From Coix lacryma-jobi var. lacryma-jobi (lineage: Eukaryota > Streptophyta > Magnoliopsida > Poales > Poaceae), in contig CM019823.1 in NCBI GenBank assembly GCA_009763385.1, positions 94,623,104 to 94,687,103 on the forward strand: 64,000 nucleotides of DNA, given 5' to 3'. Each line of letters starts with the position of its first letter. Position 1 is the stretch's first letter. A program made the translations under genes and the position numbers. This document shows positions 1 through 10,914 of this stretch, one piece after another. The notes beneath the pieces were generated by a model, which did no database searches, was not told where the DNA came from, and saw only the letters and a program-made list of their open reading frames with translations.

Positions 1-216
1 TTACCTATAACTCAAGTTTAAAAATAAACTATTAATCCACCACTTGAGCTAGGCATCTTTTGTCCAACAAAATTTAACGTGCTTTGTTCACGGGATATCA
101 ACATTACAATTCTTTCTAAGGACTAACACCTGCATGCATGCCTTTATAAATCTGTTAGTCCCTAATTTGATTATCATTAATTAGCCAAACCCACATTGGG
201 GGCGAATGCACTTACA
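1..216 (-). repeat. 3' LTR fragment of the Sirevirus-type element
   Basis: This stretch matches 12533-12748 nearly base for base, with about ten substitutions and one indel. It ends in CA at 215-216, which is TG on the element's strand, and is followed immediately by a polypurine tract. Only the first 216 bp of a roughly 1.8-kb LTR are in the window. Confidence 0.9.
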
Positions 217-790
217 AACTCCCCCTTTTTGGTAATTGATGACAACCAACTTAGGCTTACAATAAGGATAGAAAGAATTAAAGCTTTTGAATTCCAAAAT
301 TTAGTTCAAGCTCCCCCTTAATGTGTGCTATGGATTTGAATTTCAAACCTTGACTTTAAGCAAGGTTACATACACAAGGACAAGAGCTCCCCCTAAATTT
401 TGCAATTTGTGGGGTGCCTAAGTGTGTGACAACAGCATATATATAATAAATTGTGATGCATGAACATGGTGATTCACATAACAATAGAGTAAACGAAATT
501 GAATGGCTATGGAAGAAAGAAAAGGACTCAAAGATCACATAGCCATTTCAGAAACAACAATCACCAAACATGATATGAATAACAAGTAGAGGATCAACCA
601 TGAAAGAATATTACAATAACATCAAATGTATCAAACCCTCTACCAAGCATCACATAGTTCAACACAAATTGAAAAAATGTAGTTCACCACACTTAGTTCA
701 CCCACAAATCTCTCAAAGGTACCTATTACAACCATGAAAGAGCATAACACTCCCCCTTTGGCATCAAGTGCCAAAAAGGGTAGGCTTTGA
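217..790 (-). promoter_or_regulatory. Polypurine tract cluster next to the 3' LTR
   Basis: On the minus strand a run AAAAAGGGGGAGTT (217-230) abuts the LTR and would prime plus-strand DNA synthesis. Similar AGGGGGAG tracts recur at about 309-318, 386-395 and 751-759. The last lies in a TTTGGCACTTGATGCCAAAGG context. Serial polypurine tracts upstream of the 3' LTR are a described feature of Sireviruses. No credible gene lies in this stretch. Confidence 0.7.
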
Positions 791-803
791 TAAAGCACAT
801 GAG

Positions 804-2871
804 CTAAAAGTAGCCACCGCTAGAACCATCATAACCGCCATGACCATAATAAAAGTTGCTGGAGGGGCCACCAAAGAGAGACGAATACGCACTAGCACCC
901 ACATCGCCACTTGGAAAAGCTGAAGGATCACCGGAAGGATTACCGGAAGCATCAGGCGGAGTTGAAGGAGCACCATAGCCACCACTACCAGCAGGGTCAA
1001 CATCGGGAGCTACAAAGCCCATGTAGGAGCCACCACCTCCATACGAAGTAGACGCGCTACCATGTGACGGATCAACACAGTAATGAGTATAAGATGGAGG
1101 AGGCTAGTACACCGGCGGAGGCTGATAAACCGGAGGAGGCTGATAGAGGGCGGCACCAGCATTGCCACCATCACCTCCACCACCAAAATCATCATCATCA
1201 TCATCATCATCTCTGCCACCAGCTGCCCCACTATGTTGTGCATCATACACGGCGAACGGATCTGGAAAGAGTCGAAGAGGAGACGCCGGAGGGATCCCAA
1301 GTCTTTCTTCAATGCGCGTCTGATGCCGATCATCGCGCTCAACCTTGTAACAGAACCATGAAAAGAACTTGTTGAGAGCGTACCGAGCAGCACCCCCACC
1401 CCCACGCCTCTCACGGCACGGAGGAGGAGGAGGAGCAGCAGCATGGCGAACATCTTCATGAGCTTGCCCCTGGACATGACCCTCATCAGCAGCGGCTTCT
1501 GCAGCTGGAGCATCCTCTTCTTCTTCATCATTACCACTGCCCGTGGAAGAGAAATTCTAGACATTGTACTCCTTGACAACCCGGTCATACTGGAACGTGG
1601 CTCCAACCACGTGCTCAATCACATGCATGATATAAGGGGCATAGGGCAGGTCCTTGTGGGGGTCAATATATGCCTTTGAAATCTTCTACCACATAAAATG
1701 AGAGATGCTAAATCTCCCATCACCTAGAGCAAACCGACAAAGAATCTTTGGGGCATCATTCCTCAGATAAGTATTGTCCACACTTTTGGGATCCAGGGTA
1801 ACCCTCATCAAATTATTCAGGACAAAGAAGTAAGACTTAAGGCCATTCACCTAGAAACCTGCTGCCTTCCCAGGCAAATAAATGCCAGAAGTCTCAAGCT
1901 CAGCTGGAAAAAATACCTTCCCCATATATTTCTGACAGTCTGGGAGCGTTGCGATCCTCTCCATTAAAGCCCAACAGCCGAGCAAAGGTCACAAAATCAC
2001 ATCGGTAATGAATACCTTGAGTCATCCAGTGCAGGACCTTGTGTGACTGATCAATGTAGAGAGTTGCCCAAAACTGACAGATGATTTCTTGATTCCAACT
2101 CCTTTCTCTAGATATAAGAGCCAAAATCCTCCAATCTTCCAGCCTTTGCACTAAAGCATTCATCTCTTCACTGTTTCTATCGGTCAAAGATCGAATCCGA
2201 TGACGCTTATGATCAATGAGGGGAGGTCTCCCTTTCACACAAAAGCCTTTCCAGAGAACAGACAAGTAGTAGTCCTGCTGAAAGCGGGACCAAAACCGCC
2301 TGTCCACTAAATTATCCCTTATATACAGATAAGGGTTTTCCAACCTCTGCTGCTTTAGCTCATTTGCCCTTTTTCTGACAGAGTAATCCAAGACATTTCC
2401 TGCATGAGCAGGAGCCATCATCTGTGCACTGGCCTGACCGTGTGTGCGAAACACACGGTTAATGAGCACCATCCCAGCTGACTGTGGAGACTGTTGCCCA
2501 AAGCGAGGATCGATGGATCGACCCTCCCTTTCGGGACCAAGCTCCAGAGTCTGACCACCGATGATCACACTGTGAAGGCGCCCAGGGGGACCTGCAGCAG
2601 GAGGTGGTGGAGGAGGAGGTGGATCATGCCCACTCCCTCCAGCACCATCTCGACCCACGCTCCATTGGCCAGTGGACGAACGCCCATGAACCGACCGTGT
2701 GAGATCTTCGCTACTCCCACCCATAGACCGAGCTCAGCGCGAGGGATTGCGCCACTGTCCACCTTGCTCCATTTCCACGATCTCTTCCTCTTCCTCTTGT
2801 TGCTCATGCAAGTGCTCCCTCATTTCCCTAGTAAGCCTTGCATCACGAGAGCCCCTTCGATCACGAGGCAT
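804..2871 (-). pseudogene. Broken env-like third ORF of the Sirevirus-type element
   Basis: The ORF lies between pol and the 3' LTR, where Sireviruses carry an env-like gene. The likely start is the ATG at 2871, which begins MPRDRRGSRD and leads into an acidic coiled-coil-like stretch. An in-frame TGA at 2734-2736 stops it after 45 codons. The same frame then continues from 2733 to 1900 with a polyproline run and a basic region containing RFWSRFQQDYY. Below 1900 a frameshift moves the recognisable reading to other frames with further stops, and the last part ends in a Gly/Ser/Tyr-rich tail near 804 (GGYDGSSGGYF). I see no signal peptide or clear membrane segment, so env-like describes position rather than shown function. 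The central part resembles the putative plant transposon protein domain family. It is not expected to give a full-length protein. Confidence 0.7.
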
Positions 2872-3535
2872 CTAGAAAAGAAGACACAGACCAATGATGA
2901 GACACAAGTAACAACAAGAATACTTCAAAGGATGCGGCAAATAGAAGCGACGATACACGAATGGGGAAGAAAGTAGTTCACTGCATGCGATCGGTACTAC
3001 CGACCGCACGGCAGTGTGCGGTTTTCTTCAATCCACTCATACAAATCGCCAACAAACTTGCATAAGAGACATCCTAGAAGCATCTATGTTCTAGAGACAA
3101 CAATCCTACCAAAGGAATCGGCCTAGAACAAGGTACATTTAGAGATCAAGCAAGAACACCCTAGTACCTTGCTACTCGAAGTGAAGAGGCCAAAATCCAA
3201 GGGAAGGAGAGCTTCCGGCCTTCAAGAACACCACCACGTCGATCTCCTTGCTCCAAGACACCTTCTCACCAAAGGAATTTGATTTTGGGTGGAGGAGGTC
3301 GGAGATCGAGAGAGGGAGAGCGCAAAGGCTCGGTCGCCGGTCGCTCGGGAGTCAAAGGCAGGCGCACACGGTGAAAAGAGAGGATAGGGAAAGAGAAAAT
3401 ATTCCACCGCGGCCTTTTTATACCCAGGGTAAAACCCCCGGTCAGTACTACCGACAGCCGGTACTACCGACATCTAAGTCGGTACTACCGGCTGAACACT
3501 TCCAGAACAGGCTAAGATCTTCCTAGGTTAACTTT
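2872..3535 (-). promoter_or_regulatory. Internal U3-like promoter and leader upstream of the env-like ORF
   Basis: Between pol and the third ORF there is a module that resembles the element's own LTR promoter. Palindromic GGTAGTACCG motifs at about 3440-3490 are followed about 17 bp later by TATAAAAAGG (3413-3422, minus strand). A leader of several hundred bp then reaches the ATG at 2871. The LTR has the same order: palindromes, about 18 bp, then CTATAAATAG at 11791-11800. The ATG is directly preceded by a pyrimidine-rich TTCTTTTCTAG, a good splice acceptor, and AAG/GTACTA at 3167 could be its donor. Another motif copy lies at 2990-3020. The promoter and intron roles are inferred from sequence alone. 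Confidence 0.5.
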
Positions 3536-3697
3536 ATGTGGTAGACTACACACACTCCATCCATGTCCAGATTTCATTCAAACAGTACATAACTATGGAC
3601 ATAAATGAAGTATGCAAAATAGGTTTTGAAATCACACACAAGTTTGATCAAAAACATTTGTCTATGTCTCTAGGTGAAAACAAATATGTGCAAGTCA

Positions 3698-4988
3698 TCA
3701 AGCCATGTTACGAGAATCAATGATATTTAGTTCACTCCTCAAAGCACAAAATCTTGACTCATCTAAAGGCTTTGTGAAGATATCGGCTAGTTGATTTTTG
3801 GTGCTCACATGGCGTAAAGCGATATCTCCTTTGGCTTCGTGATCTCTCAAAAATTGATGTCGGATGTCTATGTGTTTTGTCTGAGAATGGTTTACGGGAT
3901 TGTTTGCTAACTTGATAGCACTCTCATTGTCACACAAAAGTGGAATTTTGGTTTCCTCACATCCAAAGTCTTTGAGTGTCTGCTTCATCCAAAGTAGTTG
4001 GGCACAGCATGCTCCGGCCGCCACATACTCGACTTCAGCAGTTGACAAGGCAACACTATTTTGTTTCTTAGAGCTCCAAGACACCAAAGACCTTCCAATA
4101 AATTGGCAAGTCCCGGTAGTGCTCTTCCGATCTACCTTGAAACCGACATAATCCGAATCGGAATAGCCAAGTAAATCAAAAGTGGAGCCCTTGGGATACC
4201 ACAAGCCAAGATTAGGAGTGTGCATTATGTATCGAAAGATCCTCTTAACGACCATGATATGACATTCTTTCAGATTAGCTTGAAACCTTGCACACATGCA
4301 CACGCTAAGCATAATATCAGGCCTAGATGCACAAAGGTAAAGCAATGAACCGATCATAGAGCGATATACCTTTTGATCGACCGACTTACCATCCTCATTT
4401 AGATCAAGATGTCCATTGGTTGGCATAGGTGTCATGATGGCCTTGGCCTTGTCCATCTCAAACTTTTTTAGCATGTCTCTTGTATACTTCGTTTGACTGA
4501 TGAACGTGCCATCCTTGAGTTGCTTGATTTGAAATCCAAGAAAGTACTTCAACTCACTCATCATGGACATCTCGAACCTTTTGGTCATAATCCTACTAAA
4601 TTCCTCACAAAAAGCTACATTAGTACTACCAAATATTATGTCATCGACCTATATTTGGCACACAAAGATATCATTATTGACTTTGCGAGTAAATAAAGTA
4701 GGATCGACCTTCCCTATCTCAAAACCCTTTTTGAGTAGGAAGTCCTTTAGACAATCATACCAAGCTCTAGGGGCTTGTTTGAGCCCATAGAGTGCCTTGT
4801 CGAGCTTGTAGACATGGTTAAGATATTTTGGATCTTCAAAACCCGGTGGTTGCTCCACATACACCAATTCGAAGAGGGGGGCATTGAGGAATGCACTTTT
4901 CATGTCCATTTGATATAGCTTGAAATCATGGTGAGTAGCGAAGGCAAGTAATATACGAATTGACTCAAGCCTAGCTACGGGTGCATAG
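3698..4988 (-). pseudogene. Sirevirus-type pol, RT core and RNase H (3' half)
   Basis: This is the C-terminal half of Copia reverse transcriptase and RNase H, which copy element RNA into DNA in cytoplasmic particles. The stretch 4649-4909 has MDMKSAFLN, then PPGFEDP, then YGLKQAPRAWYD. The stretch 3698-4588 has MSMMSELKYFLGFQIKQ, RPDIMLSVCMCARFQ, RKSTTGTCQFIGRSLVSWSSKKQ, the RNase H block VALSTAEVEYVAA, and HIDIRHQFLRDH before the end. The tyrosine codon of the catalytic YVDD motif has become TAG, so the text reads CQI-stop-VDD near 4650. The solo LTR at 4989 separates this half from the RT N-terminus. Removing that insertion restores the frame across the junction. Confidence 0.9.
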
Positions 4989-6371
4989 TGTTGGCGGTCC
5001 TTAACTCATACTTTATAACCGCCAAGACTCACATAAAAGACAACACCAAACATAGAATAGGGCTTACAACCAACTATTTCCACGAGTTTTGGTGTTTGGT
5101 GACTTGCAGGAGGGCATTCATGTAAACGACTACATTCGGGCTTCAACATATGCAGAATACTACATGTAAATGTACCCGATATGAGCCCAAGGGGGAATAG
5201 GCCCAATACCAGGCAAATTAGGGCCCTGTTGAGAGGATAAAAAGGCCAAGACCCAAATCAAACGAACTCCAAATGAGCCCAAACTTTGTAGGACCCATCT
5301 AGAGGCCCAAAAAAGGCAACCCACCAAAGATGGGCCGATTTGGGCCACCCGGGGGTGCGACCGCACTCCTGGTGCGGCCACACCATGAGTGAGGCGGTTC
5401 CCGACCATCTTTGGCAGGTGAACTCCCACCGCCTTCGCAATGACGGTTCATGTGGTTACCGTCCAGGTGCAGCACATCTTGAAGGAGGTTTGGCCTCTCC
5501 AAATGAGGAGGAGAGGTCCTCCACTCCCCCAAGGCACCTCCACCTATAAAAGAAGGCCTCCACCCTCCTCATTTGGGATCCAAGTATTCATCAATACATA
5601 TCTCAAGAGGGATCCATGGAAGAAGGAGTAGTGCCACACTTATCATAGCTCTAGTAGCTATCTAGAATAGGGAGCGAGTGAGGTCTGAGCGGGAGAAGTG
5701 CCGGAGTTGTCGGCTACCTCCACGAGTGTACTCGGCGCGCTTGTACACTTAGCGGGAGGAACACCGAAATTGCTGGCATAATCTTACTTGTACCTCTATG
5801 ATCTTGCATACTGCTTAAGTATAAGAGTTCGTGTTCATCTCAGTTCTAAGTTCTTATCGTGTTTAAGCTTTCGCTAACTTAGTATGCGGGGCCGGCCATT
5901 CACCTTCGGGCGGGTGCTCTAGTAAGAGGGTGCAAGCCCTAGCTACCGCTAGAAGTAGTGGCATTTAGCGTAAACGCGGTGTTTAGGCTAAGTGATCATA
6001 GGTTGGTTGCCTGGGTCTCCACGGTTGAGGAGGTAGGCGGCAGGTGGTGACAACCCTATCCGTCCTTTGTAATCCACCCACGTTCGGGATTCTAGGTAGA
6101 GCTGTATCGGCATAGGTTGGGAAACCAACCTCACCCATTGACCGAAGTAGGCTTTGTTGGCCGAGCTTATATCACATAAGAACCAGTTCCTTAGAAGAAC
6201 CTTGCTACCCTGGTTACCCTTCTCTGTGTCTTATCTGGGAGGACTAAACTAAGAGACTATAGCACACCGTTCCTTGTAGAAATACGATACCCTGAATACT
6301 TCGGGTGAAGTGCTACAACGGTACTTCCGTGCGCTTGCAGACTTTTCTGCTTACGCTAAGAAATACCAACA
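4989..6371 (+). mobile_element. Solo LTR nested in the Sirevirus-type RT gene
   Basis: The 1383-bp insertion begins TGTTGG, ends CCAACA and is flanked by the 5-bp duplication CATAG (4984-4988 and 6372-6376). Deleting it with one CATAG copy exactly restores the conserved ETYAPVARLES region of RT, which fixes both edges. It has no internal coding region, primer site or second LTR, so it is a solo LTR left by LTR-LTR recombination. A plus-strand TATA box (CTATAAAAG, about 5543-5551) gives its orientation. Its 3' end, with a cytosine-rich CGATACCC and ACGGTACTTCCGTGCGCTTGC, resembles LTRs of grass Gypsy elements that use tRNA-Asp. The family call is tentative. Confidence 0.9.
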
Positions 6372-7261
6372 CATAGGTTTCCCCAAAATCCAAACCTTCG
6401 ATTTGAGTGAAACCTTGAGCCACCAACCGTGCTTTGTTCCTTGTAACCACGCCATGCTCGTCTTGCTTGTTGTGGAATACCCATTTGGTTCCTATCATAT
6501 TTTGCTTGAGCCTTTCCACCAAGGACCAGACTTCATTCCTAGTGAAGTTGTTCAGCTCTTCTTGCATAGCCATCACCCAATCCGGATCATCAAGTGCTTC
6601 TTCCACCCTAAAAAGGTTCCAAAGAGGAGACAAACAAGTAATGTTCACAAAAACATGCTAAATGAGAACGTGTCGTCACCCCACGTCATATGCTCCCCAA
6701 GATGTTATCAACGGGGTGATCTCGTTGAATTGTATGATGAACTCTTGGATGTGGCACGGGTGATCTTCTTTGAATGGGTCTGTCTTCATCATCTTCATCA
6801 TGTATGTAGATGTCTTCATCAACTTGTTGGTCATCATGTTGAGCTTGTGCTTGATCATCAATTTGATGTGGTACTTGAACTTCATTTGCACTTCCACCAA
6901 TCGGAGTTGCAAAAGCTTCACCATGTGCATTTGAATGCACATGATGGATATTCGAATCTTGTGGAACATGCAAAAGCTCATCTTCATCATCTTGAATTTC
7001 AATGGGCCTCACATCACCGGTTGCAAGCTTCTTGATAGCTTCGGATGGAGGCATGTCATTACCTACAAGCTCATCATTGACTTGCTCCTTTTGAGAGACG
7101 TCAGATTCATCAAAAGTCACGTCTACCGTTAATTCAATAGTGCTAGTGGCATTATTGAATACACGATAGCTATGTTCGTTAGTTCCATAACCAAGTAGAA
7201 AGCCTTCGTGTACCTTAGGTGCAAACTTTGAGCTTTTGGCCCTCTTGTTAAGTATGAACAC
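6372..7261 (-). pseudogene. Sirevirus-type pol, linker and RT N-terminus
   Basis: From 7261 downward the reading begins in the integrase tail (FAPKVHEGFLLGYG, then NEHSYRVFNN). It passes through an acidic Asp/Glu/His-rich linker and reaches the RT start at 6640-6377: EALDDPDWVMAMQEELNNF, GTKWVFHNKQDE, ARLVAQGFTQIEGLDFGETY. The break at 6372 is the nested solo LTR. The linker segment ends at 6686 and the RT segment is in another frame, so at least one frameshift or stop separates them. The product would join integrase and RT domains of the polyprotein. Confidence 0.85.
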
Positions 7262-8358
7262 TTGCAGCCAAAGACTCTAAAGTAATGCACCTTCAGTTTG
7301 TTACCGGTTAGAAGCTCATATGGAGTCTTGTCCCTTAGCTTGTGGAGGTAGAGGCGATTGATTGCATGACATGCGGTGTTCATCGCCTCCGCCCAAAAGC
7401 CATGAGACGTCTTGTATTCATCCAACATAGATCTTGCGGCTTCAACAAGAGTTTGATTCTTCCTTTCCACAACCCCATTTTGTTGTGGGGTATATGGAAC
7501 GGAGAACTCATGCTTGATTCCCTCATCATCAAGATATTCTTCTATGTTGGTGTTCCTGAACTCGGTCCCGTTTTCACTTCTCACTTTCTTTATCTTGAGC
7601 TCAAACTCATTTTGAGCTCTTCTTGCAAACTTCTTGAAGATGCCTTGGGTCTCACTTTTATCTACCAAAAAGAACACCCAAGTGAAGCGAGAATAGTCAT
7701 CAACAATAACAAAACCATACTTATTACCACCAATGCTTTGGTAAGCAACGGGTCCGATGAGATTCATATGTAGTAGCTCCAATGGTCTTGTAGTTGACAC
7801 GATGTTCTTTATTGGATGCTTGGCTCCAACTTGCTTTCTGGCTTGCCATGCGCTACAAATCCTATCTTTCTCAAAAGAAACATTGGTTAGTCCAAGGATG
7901 TGCCCTTCTCTTTGAAGTTGGGCCAAGTCCCTCATCCCAACATGAGCTAGTCGGCGATGCCAAAGCCAACCCATGCTAGATTTTGCCATTAAGCATGTCT
8001 TATGTTCCACTTTATTAGTTGAGAAGTCAATTAGATAAAGATTTCCCTTCAACACACCCTTGAATGCAATAGAGGAATCCCTTCTTCTATAGACGGTCAC
8101 ACCCTTATCCGTAAAGAGACAATTGTAACCCATTTCACAAAGTTGAGAAACGGATAACAAATTGTAACTTAACGAATGCACAAGTAATACATTTGAAATA
8201 GAATTATCGGTTGAGATAGCAATTTTACCCAAGCCAAGTACTTCTCCTTTTCCATTGTCACCAAACACAATGTTGTTACATGAATCATGGCTTGGTTGAA
8301 AAGAAGTGAACATTTCCTTTGCCCCGGTCATATGATTGGTGCATCCACTATCCAACAC
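7129..8358 (-). pseudogene. Sirevirus-type protease end and integrase
   Basis: The 409-codon reading starts MLDSGCTNHMTG, the aspartic protease active site DSG. It continues into integrase: an HHCC zinc region (LWHRRLAHVGMRDL), then the DDE core with VIVDDYSRFTWVFFL, VRSENGTEFRNTNIEEYLD and VPYTPQQNGVVERKNQTL. This enzyme inserts the cDNA into chromosomes. The zinc region has CSAWQARKQ where C-x-x-C is expected, so one cysteine pair is damaged. After GCKCSYL a frameshift near 7260 sends the reading out of frame, and the true continuation is in the next frame. Confidence 0.9.
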
Positions 8359-8435
8359 CCAACTTGTTCTACCGGAGGCATATTCCTACAAAAAAGATTA
8401 TGTTCTTGATTTAGGTACCCAAGTGAGATTGGGTC

Positions 8436-9500
8436 CTAGGGGTTAGTCACATAAACTTTGGGCACCCAAACATTCCTTATAATCTCTCTCTTTTTGAGTG
8501 CACCAACATACTTCATGATAATCTTGCCATTCTTGCCCCAACAACACAAATAGTCACAAGTATAGCTTCGTGATATGGGCCTTTGTTGCTTGGGGACCTC
8601 CACTTGCTTCTCCTTGTTGATCTTGTCATTGGCAAGTGTAGCCTTTGGATTGGCAACCTTGTTCGCCTTGTTCATGAGGTCAAAGAGAGGAACCCCTTTG
8701 CTAAAGTTAACAAAGGGCACCCCGTTGACCATCTTCCTTCCATTGGCTTTCCCATCATACCTACTATAGCCAATCCCATCCTTGATGGATGGATGTCTTA
8801 CGGTCTTGAGAATGTCCTTTGGTTGTTGCACCTTACACTTGCAACCATTCTTCAAGATCATGTTCAACCTTTGAATTTCCTTATCTTTCTTCTCTATCTC
8901 AACAAGGTTAGTTGCACAAGCATTTATATCAACTTTATAACATCTTTTGCAACCTTTACTAGTTGAAGCATTGGAGCTATCGGAATCCTTAGGAGTGGTT
9001 GAAGAGGTGCTACTCCAAAGAGTATTGTAGCTTAGTTCAAGAGTTTGATATTTATCTTGTAAGCTTGTGAGGCTTTCTTGAACCAAGCTAACCTTATTCT
9101 TTAGATTGGCAATTAAGTCATTGCTCGTGGAACACTCCTTAGCCAACTTCTTGTTAGAGTCATTGGCTAAAGATAGTTCCACGGTCAATTTCTCAACCTT
9201 CAACTTCTCCTCGGCAAGAGAGGCTTCTAATGCAAGGTTCTTTTCTCTATCTTGAGTGATCAAGTCCCCTTGCATAACAAGACTCTCATTCTGACTCTCT
9301 AACTTAGTTAGCAATTTTATTATTTTGGGTCCACCTTTCTTTCCAAATTTTCTTATCATGTTTTGTTCATATTCATCCATATCATCATCACTATATTCAT
9401 CACTAGAACAATTAGAAGAGGTAGATGATACCTTCTCATCCTTAGCCATGAAGCAAGAATGAGTGAAGTCATCCTCATCGTCGAAGAGATCCTCGAACAA
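8436..9500 (-). pseudogene. Sirevirus-type gag, coiled-coil C-terminal part
   Basis: The 354-codon segment follows the zinc knuckle region. It has an acidic N-terminus (LFDDEDDFTHSCFMAKDEK), then a long heptad-like region with many Leu, Glu and Lys (for example SLAEEKLKVEKLTVELSLA and NLKNKVSLVQESLTSLQ). It ends near the protease. Long coiled coils after the knuckle are usual in Sirevirus gag and are thought to serve particle assembly. It is separated from the upstream gag segment by a frameshift at about 9500-9525 and from the protease by stops at about 8360-8436. Confidence 0.8.
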
Positions 9501-9523
9501 GCGTGATGAAGTGGTCGATGTAG

Positions 9524-10845
9524 CTATGTTGGAGAAGAGGCTTTGTGAATGGAAATGTTGGTCGCTCCCTTCTCCTTCTCCTTGCCTTTGCTCTTCTCTT
9601 CATCACTTGAGTCATCCTCCGAAAACCATTCTTCACCAAGGTGAACTTCACCTCCTCTTCTTCTTCTTTGCTTCTTGTCATCGCTCTTGCTATACTTGCT
9701 CTTGTTCTTCTTTTGTGGACAATCGACTATAAAGTGATCATCCGCACCACACTCATAGCAATTTCTCTTCTTTAACTTCTTGAAGTATCCTCCTTTGCTC
9801 TTATTGTACATCTTCTTTCTCATGAATCTTCTAAAGTTCTTTACAAGAAGTGCAATCTCATCATCCGAGTCATCACTTCCTTCACTTGAAGAATCATTTT
9901 GAGCCTTACTTCCTTCTTCTTGGTTAGCTTTGAAAGCCACTACATTCTTGTTGCTTGCTTCTTGATATTCTATGGCTTCATCATCTAAGACTTCATGATG
10001 CTTTATCTTGGCAAGCATCTCATGAGGTCCCATGGTCTCATAATTTTGTCTCTCCATAATGATTGATGCAAGAGTCTTGTTTTTCTTTCTATAAGCTCTT
10101 AATAGCTTTCTTGCAGCTGCATTGTCATCCCATATTTCATCTCCAAGAGCTCTAATCTTGTTGATCAAGGTCATGTATCTATTAAACATTTGTTGAGTGG
10201 TTTCACCACTCTTGATTACGAAGTTTTCGATCTTCCCTTGAAGAAGCTCTATGCTACATTTTTCTCACACTTGCATCACCCCTCAAATGATATCTTGAGA
10301 GTGTCCCAAATCTTCTTTGCAACTTCCATACCATGGACCTTGGCACTCTCTTCGGGCTTAAGGCATGATAGAATCAAAGACGCCGCTTGAGCATTCTGTT
10401 GAAACTCAATTGCATCTAGATCGGTGAACTCTTCTCCTTCGACGTGACTTGTTCCATTCTCAACTATCTCCCAAGCTCTTGCGGCAAGAAGATGTAACTT
10501 CATTTTGTGTGCCCAATCATTGTAGTTGATTCCATCAGAGGAAGGAGGTTTGCCTAAGTTGATGCTAGGTAATTGAAGAACCTTGCTCATTTGGCTGTAG
10601 TCAAATCATGTGTTTGAGAACTCTCTTGATGTTTTGTCTTCCTCTTCACCACTTTTTGGCTTTTCCTTTTCTTTGGGCTTTTGAGGAACTTCTCCACCAC
10701 TTGACGATTCACCTTTGTTGCTCAAAGCTTGCTTCAAGCTTTCAATCTCTTGTTTCATCTTACTCATTTGATCTTCAAACTGCTTTGCTTGCTGTTCTAG
10801 CAGTTGATCCACAACCTTCTTGACGATGCTATCCATCTGCCTCAC
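9524..10845 (-). pseudogene. Sirevirus-type gag, N-terminal part with zinc knuckle
   Basis: The first ATG after the primer site is at 10845 and starts MRQMDSIVKKVVDQLLEQQ, a short coiled coil. An in-frame TGA at 10606-10608 interrupts it. The same frame resumes at once with MSKVLQLPSINLGKPP (10590) and the gag core NYNDWAHKMKLHLL. The core is lost at about 10276 and continues in another frame at 10189-9524 (MFNRYMTLINKIRALGD). That frame holds the CCHC knuckle CYECGADDHFIVDC near 9730-9770. Gag packages the element RNA. At least one stop and one frameshift make this copy defective. Confidence 0.85.
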
Positions 10846-10900
10846 TTAGGGTCGACATGATTTTTCCCTTACGCGGTGAAGCGCTAACACAAAGGGTTAG

Positions 10901-10912
10901 GCTCTGATACCA
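10901..10912 (-). promoter_or_regulatory. Primer binding site, initiator Met-tRNA
   Basis: On the minus strand the site reads TGGTATCAGAGC, the standard plant initiator Met-tRNA complement of Copia elements. It lies two bases from the LTR end (CA at 10915-10916 on the element strand). It starts minus-strand DNA synthesis and fixes the inner border of the 5' LTR. Confidence 0.92.
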
Positions 10913-10914
10913 AT

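Noticed and set aside
4988..6375. GTGTTGG...CCAACAC read as a TIR transposon with a 3-bp ATA duplication
   Set aside because: TG...CA ends with the 5-bp duplication CATAG explain the same bases better, and LTR features (TATA box, length, 3' end) agree.
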